NCBI GenBank assembly: GCA_022316685.1
Contig: JAKJHU010000667.1
Location: forward strand, 62,001 to 126,000
DNA from: Progne subis subis
Taxonomy: Eukaryota > Chordata > Aves > Passeriformes > Hirundinidae
DNA: 64,000 nt
Direction: 5' to 3'
Shown: positions 46,134 through 55,851 of the stretch, piece after piece
Numbering within the stretch: the stretch's first letter is position 1
Layout of the letters: every line of letters begins with the position of its first letter
Position numbers and translations under genes: made by a program
Notes under the pieces: generated by a model
Database searches by the model: none
What the model was told of the DNA's origin: nothing
What the model saw: only the letters and a program-made list of their open reading frames with translations

Positions 46134-47462
46134 ATGGAGGAGGAGGCTGTGAGGAAGAGGAAGGTGCCCCAGGACAGCCAGGCAGGTGAGGAGGAAGTCA
46201 GTGCCCCTTTCCCCCTCTCTCCTGCTCCATCTCCCAGCCCAGCATGGCCCCAGCTGCAGGACAACCCCGCAGCCGACGCCGTCCTGCCGGGGACGCACTG
46301 AGGGGATCTCCTTCCCCTTCCCTCTGGCACAGAGGCAAATCCCATCCTCTCCTTGTCCTTCCTCCCCCAGACAAGGAGCTGAGCATGGAGACCAGGGAGG
46401 ACAAATGCCCACGGCAGATCCTCGTGGAAGAGGCCGTTTTGAGCAGCTCCACGGGGCAGGAATCCAACGGGGAGGAAAAGTCCTGGCGATCTCCTCGTGA
46501 AAAGAGACTGCAAAAGCAGATCACAAGGATCTGAGGAGGAAAGAGCCACCCTGTGCCAGGAAGGCGGCCAGAGATGGAGCCAGAGCTCAGACCTGGTGGT
46601 CCATGAGCAGCTTCATGATGGGGAGAAGCCCCACAAGTGCTTTGGGTGTGCAAAGAGCTTCAGCTGGCGGAGCGACCTGCTTCGCCACCAGAGGATTCAC
46701 ACAGACGAACGGCCCTACGAGTGTGGGGAATGTGGGATGAGCTTCAGGCACAGCTCCAGCCTGATCTGTCACCAGAGAATCCACACCGGGGAATTGCCCT
46801 ATGAGTGTGGGGAATGTGGGAAGAGGTTCAGAGAGAGCTCCAACCTAACCCTACAGCAGAGGATCCACACTGGGGAACGGCCATACAAGTGTGGAGAATG
46901 TGGGAAGTGCTTCAGACACCGTACCAAGCTGACCGTCCACCAAAGGATCCACACTGGGGAGAGGCCTTACAAGTGTTCTGACTGTGGGATGGGGTTTCTG
47001 ACCAGCTCCCAGCTCCTTGAACATCAGCTGACACACATAGAGGAGAGGCCCTTCCGCTGCCCCGACTGTGGGAAGGGCTTCAAGTACAACTCCAACCTCA
47101 CCCGCCACAGGCACATCCACACCGGGGAGAGGCCCCACGAGTGTGATGTATGTGGGATGAGCTTCATACAGAGCTGGGCCCTGATCCGCCACCAGAGGAC
47201 CCACACTGGGGAGAAGCCTTATGAGTGTGATAAATGCAGCAAGAGGTTCTGCACAAGCTCCAAGCTCCTCCTGCACCAGCGGATTCACACAGAGGAGAGG
47301 CCCTTCCGCTGTCCTGACTGTGGGAAGGGCTTCACTCAGAACTCCACCCTCGTCAGACACCGGCACATCCACACCGGGGAGAGGCCCCACGAGTGTCCCC
47401 AGTGTGGGAAGTGTTTTTCACGGAGGTCTCACATGACCAGACACCAACTGAGGCACCTGTAA
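46134..47462 (+). pseudogene. C2H2 zinc-finger gene, copy 3 (frameshifted, 10 fingers)
   Basis: Exon 1 (46134-46185, [17 protein letters not shown]) and the start of exon 2 (from 46371) are intact. One extra base near 46491 (CGATCTCCTCGTG where copy 1 has CGATCCCTCGTG) puts a stop at 46532-46534, giving a 71-residue product without fingers. The finger frame is open from 46497 to 47462 but has no ATG before the fingers. It encodes ten C2H2 fingers; finger 3 has lost its first zinc-binding His (TLQQRIH). Unlike copies 1 and 2, the last linker is intact ([13 protein letters not shown]), so this copy keeps the ancestral C-terminus. Translation could only be rescued by an alternative start or splice. 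Confidence 0.82.
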
Positions 47463-48004
47463 GGGAAGCCCTGTGAGTGCCCTGAGTGCAGGAAGAGCTT
47501 CGTGCACTGCTCCAACTCCATCCCCCAATGGAGGTTGCATGAAAGCCTGGGTGACCCACATTCCCTGTGGTCCATGATGGGAAGACACCTGGCTGCTTAT
47601 CCACTTTTTGGCTCTAATTTTTTTCTCTTCTACCTCTCTTTGCACTCCAGAAGCCAAGAGGAATTGGTCTGTCACCTCAAAATCACTCCAATCCCACTGA
47701 GAACAACTCAAATTTAACTGACAGGGTTCAATCCCACCCCAAATGGCTTGTTCCCACCTCAGAAAAACTCAATCCCGTGCCAAATTTACTCGATTCCACA
47801 GCTTCCATGGTGAGATGCGGTTGGAAGAAGATTGGGAGATGTGGGATCCAAATTTGGAGCAATGGGATTAGGATTGTGTGGGGCTGGGTGAGTGGGATGT
47901 ACCTGATAGTAAATCAAACATTCAGGGTTATTGATTTCTGTCCCATTCATTTTCAGTCAGTGTCAGTTCTGTTTTCAGTGTGCCACCTTCTCAGCTGATT
48001 GTGT
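47463..48004. other. 3' flank of zinc-finger gene 3
   Basis: Inverted copy of 28590-29150. It begins with a degenerate extra finger (CECPECRKSF) and ends in GTGT, the complement of the ERV1 target copy. No gene beyond the remnant. Confidence 0.6.
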
Positions 48005-50811
48005 TGTTAGGAAAATTAATCCACGCACACCAGAGGTTTATGTCCAAGAAGGAGACAGAGGAGTCCTTTTACTTTATTTGAATAAAGGGAGAGGCCATGG
48101 GGCATTTCCCCTGAGGTCTCTCAGTTTTTTGGAGGATGCAGCCTCCTTTTTTATCCTAATAATTTTCTGTCTGCATTTCCCTCTCTCTTTCCCCATTGGC
48201 TGAGGTACTTGAGAGGTACAGACTTCCCGAAATGCCTAAGATTCCCCTTTTAATGTATATAATGTATAAATGTAATGTATAAACCCCCTAATTTTCAATT
48301 TTTATGGGATTTATGTGTTTTCCCCATTGTTGCTTTCATCTTTCAATATTCAATTTCACTTACAAACCTATGGTTTGTTTGTAAAGGCAAGTATCTTCTT
48401 TTCCATTCATCAATCAGTAGAATCCTTCCCATTGTTTCGCTTCTCTCTCAGTGCTAGTTTGATCTACCAGCAGACCCAGGGCTTGTTTGTAAAGACAAAT
48501 CTTGTCATTCCTCTCGATCCCTCCTCTTTTATTTTTAATAATTGTCTTGACAAATTTTAGTTATCATTGACTATTTTTTGTTCTTGGGTCTTTTTTGGTT
48601 TTGCCATTATTTGCAGTGACATCCATTTCTGTCCTTTTCTAGCTCTCTCTGGATCAGTAGGCTTGGCTACTCCCTGCATCCCTTTGATCACGTGTTGAAT
48701 AAGTTGTACTAAGCAAGGGATCATTCGTGGTAAAAAGATTAGAGTTGCTCTAACATATGAGAGGAAAGAAAAACATTTGTTTAACTCATAGTTCACCAGG
48801 TAACTATGAAAACATGTCCCATTCTAGCTTTTTTATGTTTGGACAGGCACATGAGCTAACTTTTTTTATTCTTTTTGTTATTTGTTTTACTACTTTTCTA
48901 TTGTCATCTGTTTGCAAACAGCAGTTTGAGTCATTTAATTTGCCACACCCTCCTCTTTCTTCTGCTAATAAATAATCTAATACTATCTGATGTTGGAATA
49001 TTGCATTTCTAAGCTCTCACATCTGGTTTTTACTTGCACTTACATCCCAGATCTGTTTTGTTGGAGTTGGACTAGAACCTATTAAAAAGGGTCCGAGTTG
49101 CATTCGGGTGCTGCCACTTCTACTGATAGTCACCAACAACATGTGTCCTACTTGTGGAATTATCTCAGGGGGCAGCTTAAAAATAAAGGGTCAAAAACCC
49201 TATCCTTTCCCACTGCTTTACAGCCTTCAAAATTCTTTTGGTGATTTTGGAAGGAACACCTTACCCAGCTACCATCAGTGAGCTTAACGTGTGTTTGATT
49301 CTATCTGCCTTGATATCAGGAACAATCATAAGGAGGGCAGTTGGGGGTCCAACAATCTCAACTCAAAGATAAAGTCCAGTCGCAGACACTTTTTCCTACA
49401 TATACGCCTCCTGTTCTATTTAGACAAGAAATGCCTCTTTCAGAGGAATGAAGCCGCCATGGACTTCCTTCCTCATCGCAAAATCCTGTTCCATTATTGA
49501 CTTCACTCAGGGTGCTAACCCACCGTTTGGGTTCGACTGGGCTGGCCACCCATGGCCAGTCGTCAGATCCTGGCCCTCCACAGACCCAACAATTGCTACG
49601 GTTAAAGGGTTTTGCTACTTCTTCTCCTAAGGTTAAAAAATTATTTTCCTACTTTTGGCCTTAACTTAACTGACAATATAAAGGTAAGGTTATTAAGAGA
49701 AACATTCTAATGGTGTCATCTAATTTTCTAACTTAATTTTCACTTTCACGTTGTCTTCTCCACCACCCGTGGCGAGCGAAGGCACAGAAACAGCTTAACA
49801 TAAAGAAACCAATGACAGCGAGGATTGGCCCCCAGCGACTGGAGAGCTGAGAGGAGGGATGCCCACACAAACTATTCCAGCAGGCAGTCTGTGGGTAGGC
49901 ACACGAGGCTTCCCCCGATGCCGACGCACTGGCTGCTGCTCCAGTCCACTGCCTGCGGAGTGTCAGTCGTGGCTTCCCGTCCTTCTCTTCCAGCTGAGAT
50001 GTCCAAATCTGCGGGGCCTCAGAGACCTTGACCCGAGTGTGGTGGGTGCACCCGTGTTCTGCTGTCCTGACGGCTGTTTCTGTGGTCAGCAACACTTGGA
50101 AAGGTCCACGCCACTTAGCCACTAGTGGTGCTTCTTTTTATTCCTTAGCTAGGGCTGAATTTCCTGGTGGGATGTGAACAGCAAAGTCCAAAGGCAGGGT
50201 CTGTGCCAGCTGAGCTTCCTGTCAAAGAGATTTCACAAGAGACAGTATCCTGGCCACATATTGCTTTAAATATACATCACTTATCTGTACCCCCCCTCTA
50301 GGCTGGGAACTGTAAGGGTAAGGAATTCTAAACATCAGTTCAAAGGGAGATAATTGAATATCTCCCCTGGCTCTAGCCCTTATCCTTGCTAAAGCCAGTG
50401 GCAAGAGCCGTACCCATGGCATCTTAGTTTCTGTCACTAGCTTCAAAAGGTGTTTCTTTCTTTCTCCATTCATCCTCTCCACCCGGCCAGAACTCTGGGG
50501 ATGCCAGGGGGTGTGGAGATTCCATCTTATCCCTAGAGCAGTCAGAACTCCTTGAAGAATTTTTCCTGTAAAATGAGATCCCCTATCTGAGTCTATTGCT
50601 TCTACAATCCCATATCTTGGAATTATTGGTTTTAAAAATACTTTAATAACTGATCCTGTAGTTGCTGAAATGGCAGGAAATGCTTCTGGCCCCCCTGTTA
50701 ACTGACATTCTATTACCAGAAGGTATTTAAACCTTGCCACTCGTGGCATTTCGGTAAAATCCACCCGGCATCTCTGGAAGGGATGTATAGCCCAAGGCCT
50801 CCCTCCCTGGC
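48005..50811 (-). mobile_element. ERV1, inverted partial copy (3' LTR, env, integrase)
   Basis: Reverse-complement copy of about 25790-28589: 3' LTR at 48005-48517, env tail (48796-48557), env leader and integrase C-terminus (50122-49733), and integrase core up to 50811. The LTR keeps TCGAGAGG where the other copy has TCAAGAGG, a CpG decay. In this copy the integrase end and env leader have fallen into one frame. The 5' two thirds are missing: homology stops where the ERV2 LTR begins. Confidence 0.88.
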
Positions 50812-51457
50812 TGTTGGAGTCCAGGGCATTCCTTTGGTTGCCCTGGAGGGTCAGAGACCTGGGCAGGGGGCTCTGAGACCCCAGCCCAGAGCTCAGAGAG
50901 ACTCTGGCTTTGATCTCAGTCCATGGGAAAAACTTCCTAAACTGAGAGAGTGTTTGCAGGCCACGGGAGTGTGAAAAATAGTAGTTTAGTTTATCACAGA
51001 GTGAAAAAAATAGTAATTTTAGGTTCATAGCATTGGAGTGAATGGGGACAAGATGGAGAATCTGGGGCGTTGCCTCCTTCTTCTTCCTTCTCCTTCCCTC
51101 ACTCCATTTCTGCTATGACGTTGGCACAAAGTAGTTAGTGAGGATTGGGTCAGTTTATAGATGACCTTTTTAGTAATAGTGATAGACATTGGTAAGAAAT
51201 AGTAAATAACGAACACGTAGTAATTAGTATAAAAGATTAAGGACTGCCCAGCTCGGGGGGAGACGTGAGAAGTCCATGCAGCTGCAAACATCATGTTGGA
51301 CTGTGAGAAATTTGTAAGATAAGAAACAATAAACGAAAAATGCAACCTTGAAAAATCTACACCTGAAGACTCCGTCTCTTCCTTCGGCTTGGCTCGGAGC
51401 TGTGCAGAGGAGAAAGGGACCCTGAAACCACCTGAATGTTGGGGAAGCCCCCCGACA
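50812..51457 (+). repeat. ERV2 5' LTR
   Basis: 646 bases, TGTTGGAG to CCCGACA, with TATA box TATAAAAG (51228-51235) and AATAAA (51328-51333). Compared with the 3' LTR it has an extra 31 bases near 50979-51010 that partly repeat GTGAAAAAAATAGTA. Confidence 0.92.
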
Positions 51458-51459
51458 TC

Positions 51460-51477
51460 TGGCGTCCCTGGGTGGGC
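51460..51477 (+). promoter_or_regulatory. ERV2 primer-binding site, tRNA-Asn
   Basis: TGGCGTCCCTGGGTGGGC is an 18 of 18 complement of the 3' end of vertebrate tRNA-Asn including CCA. It lies 2 bases after the LTR. Three diverged copies of its first part follow at 51490, 51521 and 51545. Confidence 0.85.
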
Positions 51478-52439
51478 GAAAGAAACACCTGGCTTCTCTG
51501 AGTGAGTGGGCAGAAACATCTAGCGTCCCTGGCCGGACAACATCTGGCATCCCTGACTCGCACTCCTGAAAAGGAGCACCGAAAAAAGGTCACAAAACCT
51601 CTGCAGAAAAATCAAAAGCTCCCAGAACATCAAACTGCCAGGCTGAGATCTCCGGAGAAGAAAAACACCTGTTTGGCCAAAAGAAGAACACCTCGTTCCA
51701 CTTTGTCCCAGACGACGGCTTTCCAGGGCCCGGGAACCCGTCATCCTGAGATCTGCTGGACAGACATCGGGACATCTCTGAGACAAATTGGACCAGAGCT
51801 GCAGCAAACCTTTGTATTGGTAAGACCAGTGAGATTCAGAATACACCACACCCATGGGAGGGACAACATCACAAGAGAGAATTATTATATTAGAACAGTT
51901 AAAAGAAATAATATCAAAATACAATATAGCGCTGAAAGATAAGGAGCTCCTGAGCCCTAATGTTATGGGTCAAATGTAACTATTCACAATGTGAGACCCA
52001 GTTTCTTTTTGAGCCAGGTTTTGGCAGGAAGTGAACAGAAAACTTTATGATAATGCCACAAGAAAAGATAAAATTGCCGCAAAACTTTTGTCGGCTGGGA
52101 GAATTATGTTAGAAGTTATAACAGAATATAGCAGGGAAGCGTCCGGGGTTGGACACCTGCCAAGCAAGCAAAGGGAGGATAGCACAGAGCCAGGAGAGAT
52201 AGCCATGCTAACTCCAGGATTGACACATCCCCCAGGGGAAAGAGAAGGGGGAGGGGAAAGAACAAAACTATCTCAAGGTCCAACAGAAAGCTCATCAAAA
52301 GCCCCAAAATTGATTCCAGGAGAAATGAAGCTTCTGATCCATCCAACAGAGCAGGAGGATTTGGACATGCTTTTCTTTGAAGCAATCCAAGAACAAACCC
52401 CACATTCGCACACGGAGGGGGGGGGAAGAACTCCACCTA

Positions 52440-53060
52440 GAAGTCCCTTTACTCCCTCCAGAGTCGCCGCAGCGACAAACCCCTCCTTCGCCATTCCTCC
52501 TTTCCCTTCCCGTGGGAAAACCGGGTGCGGGTGGAGAGGACGGGGGGGCGAAAGAGCAGGGGCGAGTGCCATCAGAACCGCGGAGGGGGAGCGAGACTGC
52601 GCGGGGGAGCGAGGCCGCGCGGGGAGCCGAGGCGGCGGGAGGCGACGGGACGCGATTGCAAGGCGCGTCGGGAGACAGAGGTGCAGATCACCGAGAACAG
52701 TCTGTGGTGGATGGGGCCGCGGCGGGGGAGGGCTCGAGAACGGGCCGAATACTACACACCCCAGAAATCCTTGCGGCCGGTCCAGGCGCAGGCGCGACAG
52801 GGGCAGGGCAAAGCCCGAGGCGCGTTCCTCTTCGGGGGGGGGCTGATTCCGATGACAAAGAGACGGGGCGGACCTTAAACGTGAGATGGGGCGGGGTATC
52901 CCGCCGGAGACCGCCGGGCCGAGATGGGCAGGGGCGGGGCCAGCGGAGACGGAGCGGGCAGGGACGGGGCGTGGCCGAGGCGGGGAGAGTCTCGAGGGTA
53001 CCACCCCCAGGCAGCCGGGGCTGCGGGGCCCGATCACGTCCACGAGCAGCTATGAACCTG
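52440..53060 (+). other. GC-rich, CpG-dense segment within ERV2 gag
   Basis: Strongly GC-rich with many CpG and GC boxes (GGGGCGGGG, GGGACGGGGCG), set in an otherwise AT-leaning provirus. The reading frame stays open in three phases. It may be a captured host CpG island or an unusual Pro/Arg/Gly-rich gag spacer. Confidence 0.7.
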
Positions 53061-53679
53061 AGCCGCCTGCGTGCGGTGATCCAGGGACAGCTGCTGAGGT
53101 ATTGCAGGATGGGCGCGCGTCCAAAAATATCTCAGATTTTACAGGCTTTTCCAGAATTTAAAAGATACTTCAGAACTCCGAGCCCGCAGAGAACAGCTGT
53201 CAGTGTGCCGAACGTCACCGAGGGGCGGGGCAGAGAGGCAGCGAGCACGGAGATCATCAGTTGCATCGACCGAAGCATCGGTTTGGGAGGACACGCCCAC
53301 GCTGCATCATTTTTTTCCAGTTTCATATAAAAAATCAACCTCTTCAGAACAGCGATTCAAACAGAAGCCGAGAGAACCTCTGCAATGCTGAAGGATGATG
53401 ATGTGGTTGAGGAGGACCAGGAGATGTCAATCACAGATGAAGATATAATCAGAATCACAGCATCAGAAGGGATCCCTGCCACAAGAGTAAAGGCACTTGA
53501 GTTCGCACAGCAAGCTTCATCATTTTTGTTATCTGAGGACTTTATGAACAAGTTTTTTCGCAGGTTCACTGAAACAGCATTTCGCCACGATCCCACATCT
53601 TCTTTCTCTCGAAGTTTTTTCTCAGGGACAGATGCTTCAGAAAAATTTGAGGATGTTCAGCAAACCCTGATTCCTCTCC

Positions 53680-53681
<2 letters not shown>

Positions 53682-53713
<32 letters not shown>

Positions 53714-53758
53714 GGAAAAAGAAAGAGAGAAAGAAAGAGAGAAAGAAAGGGAGAAAGA

Positions 53759-53790
<32 letters not shown>

Positions 53791-53930
53791 AAGAAAGAGA
53801 GAAAGAAAGAGAGAAAGAAAGGGAGAAAGAAAGGGAGAAAGAAAGGGAGAGAAGAGAGAGAGAAAGAGAAAGAGAAAAGAAAGGGAGAAGGAAAAAGAGA
53901 GAGAAAGGGAAACAGAGAAAGAAACAAAAC
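53682..53930 (+). repeat. Purine (GA/GAAA)n microsatellite in ERV2 gag
   Basis: About 250 bases of GAGA and GAAAGA units. In one frame they encode alternating Arg-Glu and Lys-Glu, in a second Glu-Arg-Lys-Arg. The upstream ORF (53385-53942) and the capsid (from about 54040) are in different frames, so changes in repeat length have probably disrupted gag. Confidence 0.92.
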
Positions 53931-54969
53931 CCGATGAGGTGAAGCCTGCAAAACAAGTGGGTTCAGGGAGAGATGAAGCAGCAAAGGAGACAATTTTAGA
54001 GGCAGACACTGCATAGGCTTCTGCCAAGCCAGAATTCCGTCCAACCGATTGGACCGACATAAAGAAATATGCATTGAAAGGGGATACACTTTCAATGGGT
54101 TCAAAGGGCATGGCTATGCCAGTGACATATGATGCACAGGATGCAAACCCAAAATGGGAGAGGTTGGATCGTGAAGTTGTCAGAGATCTGATGAAAGCCG
54201 TTCGTGACAATGGATTGGGGTCTCCATATTTCAAACAACTTTTAAAAGGGACATTTAATATATATGATTTAACACCATATGACCTCCGATCCCTTGCCTC
54301 GATGATCCTGAGTGATGCACAATTCATCATTTGGGAAGCAAAATGGAGAAAAATTTTAAATGATTACAGAATCAAATACCAAGGAGGAGCAAATGCAGGT
54401 TTCACATTGGCACAATTGGCCGGTGATCCACCGCTTGACAGTGCAGCTCGTCAAGCCAGGTTTCTTCCTCGAGATGTGTTGACAGACATCAAGGATGCAG
54501 CCAGAAAGGCAATGGTGCAAGTTTCACCAACAGGAGTCACAGAAAGTATTTTTACAGAGGTGAGACAAGGTCCTTCAGAACCCTTCAGTGCATTCATCGA
54601 TCGTCTCACACAAGCAGTGGACAGGCAAGTCACAGATGAAGCAGTGAAGTCACATTTGATTCGGTGTCTTGCATTTGCAAATGCCAACCCAGAATGCAAG
54701 CGCTGTCATCAGTGCAATGCCAGGCCAACCCACCATGGCAGAAATTCTTGAGGCATGTAGCAAGGTGGGGACACCACAGCACGTTGCAGCAATTTTGGGA
54801 GATCAAGTGGAAAAAGCTGTCAAAGACGCATTTGCAAACTTTCAACAAAGACAGTGTTACAAGTGTGGCAGATCAGGGCATTTCAAGAAGGATTGTCCAC
54901 AAATTACCAACAATGCAAATTCAACAGATCATTGTCCGACATGCGGGAGAGGGAATTATCGCACTGCAA

Positions 54970-55851
54970 AAAACAATGCGACGTGGAAAAACTCAGTCGG
55001 GAAACTCCAGAAAGAGCGCGAATCGTCAACGCGCGACGACACAAGTGCTGGCGATGCTCAAGAGCAGGTTCCGCAAGGGGGACAATCATCGGGGAACAAC
55101 AATCCAGCGCCCTCAGCAGGACAATTTGTAGGATCCCCAGTGATCCAGAGTTACTCCCACCAGGGGCGCAATGTGACTTGGCAACTTCCAAAGTGATATG
55201 TTTTTTGGATGACAATTATGCAGTGATACCCACTGGTGTCACTGGATCCTCGTGGAAGAGACAGGACTTTCTAATTATAGGTAAGGACAGAAGCAGTGTT
55301 TTGGGACTTGTTATTTACCCTTCTGTCATTTCAGCAGATCGCAATGACGAGTTGACAGTTTTAGCGAAGCCTCATCAGCCACCATTGATCATTCCTCCGA
55401 ACACCTCGATTGCCAGGGCAATTGCATTGCCACCTCATGCAGCAGAACAAGTCTTGCCAGTGCTCCGGGAACAAGATCCTCCTTCAGGTGAGCACATGGA
55501 GGTTCATGCCTCCTGGGTGAAACACATAGGCCGAGACAGACCAATTCTCGTCTGTGAATTGACCCAGGGTGACAAGACAATCGCAGTCAAAGGGATGCTT
55601 GACACAGGGGCGGACGTCACGGTAATTTCATATCTTTTTTGGCCCAAGAATTGGAACTTAATTGCTCCCTTGAGTCCTCTTTCAGGCATAGGGGGGAACA
55701 CCTTATGTCTGCAGAGTGAAGATGCGGTTGTTGTCTCGGGGCCAGGAGGTAAGACTGCAATCATTCGCCCATTTGTTGTGCAAAGACCCATCACAGTGTG
55801 GGGAAGGGACATTTTAGTACAATGGGGCGTGAGGTTGGAAGTGGATTTTTA
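54970..55851 (+). pseudogene. ERV2 dUTPase-like domain and protease
   Basis: One open stretch encodes a dUTPase-like fold (YPSVISADRNDEL and PPNTSIARAIALPP, near 55315-55440), followed by an aspartic protease with LDTGADVTVIS near 55600 and the C-terminal GRDILVQWG near 55805. A dUTPase fused in front of protease is a betaretrovirus trait. The protease stretch itself is intact, but the link to gag upstream needs a frame change beyond the normal -1 slippage. Confidence 0.75.

Larger units (their letters stand above)
41600..50811. repeat. Right arm of inverted repeat 2
   Basis: Mirror copy of 25790-35250, with Rab4-like copy d, zinc-finger gene 3 and the 3' part of ERV1. Homology ends exactly where the ERV2 5' LTR starts at 50812. 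The ERV1 LTR flank GTGT at 48001-48004 is the complement of ACAC at 28590-28593, so the provirus was already in place when the arm was copied. Confidence 0.85.
51854..54970 (+). pseudogene. ERV2 gag remnant
   Basis: Begins ATGGGAGGG at 51854, giving a myristoylation-type Gly-2. The frame stops after 41 codons and matrix-like coding continues in another frame at 52031. A very GC-rich segment (52440-53060) and an Arg/Glu/Lys repeat (53680-53930) lie in the part between matrix and capsid. Capsid is at about 54040-54740, with a major-homology-like stretch QGPSEPFSAFIDRLTQAV. One CCHC knuckle, CYKCGRSGHFKKDC, is at about 54856-54897; the second (CPTCGRGNY) is broken. Several frame changes and a TAG near 54014 prevent a full Gag. 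Confidence 0.8.

Noticed and set aside
50222..51028. A 268-codon - strand frame joining LTR sequence to integrase
   Set aside because: It runs across the ERV2/ERV1 junction; the N-terminal part is antisense LTR and only the rest is the ERV1 integrase.
53566..54330. Ser/Phe/Leu-rich proteins on the - strand
   Set aside because: Antisense of the GA microsatellite in ERV2 gag.
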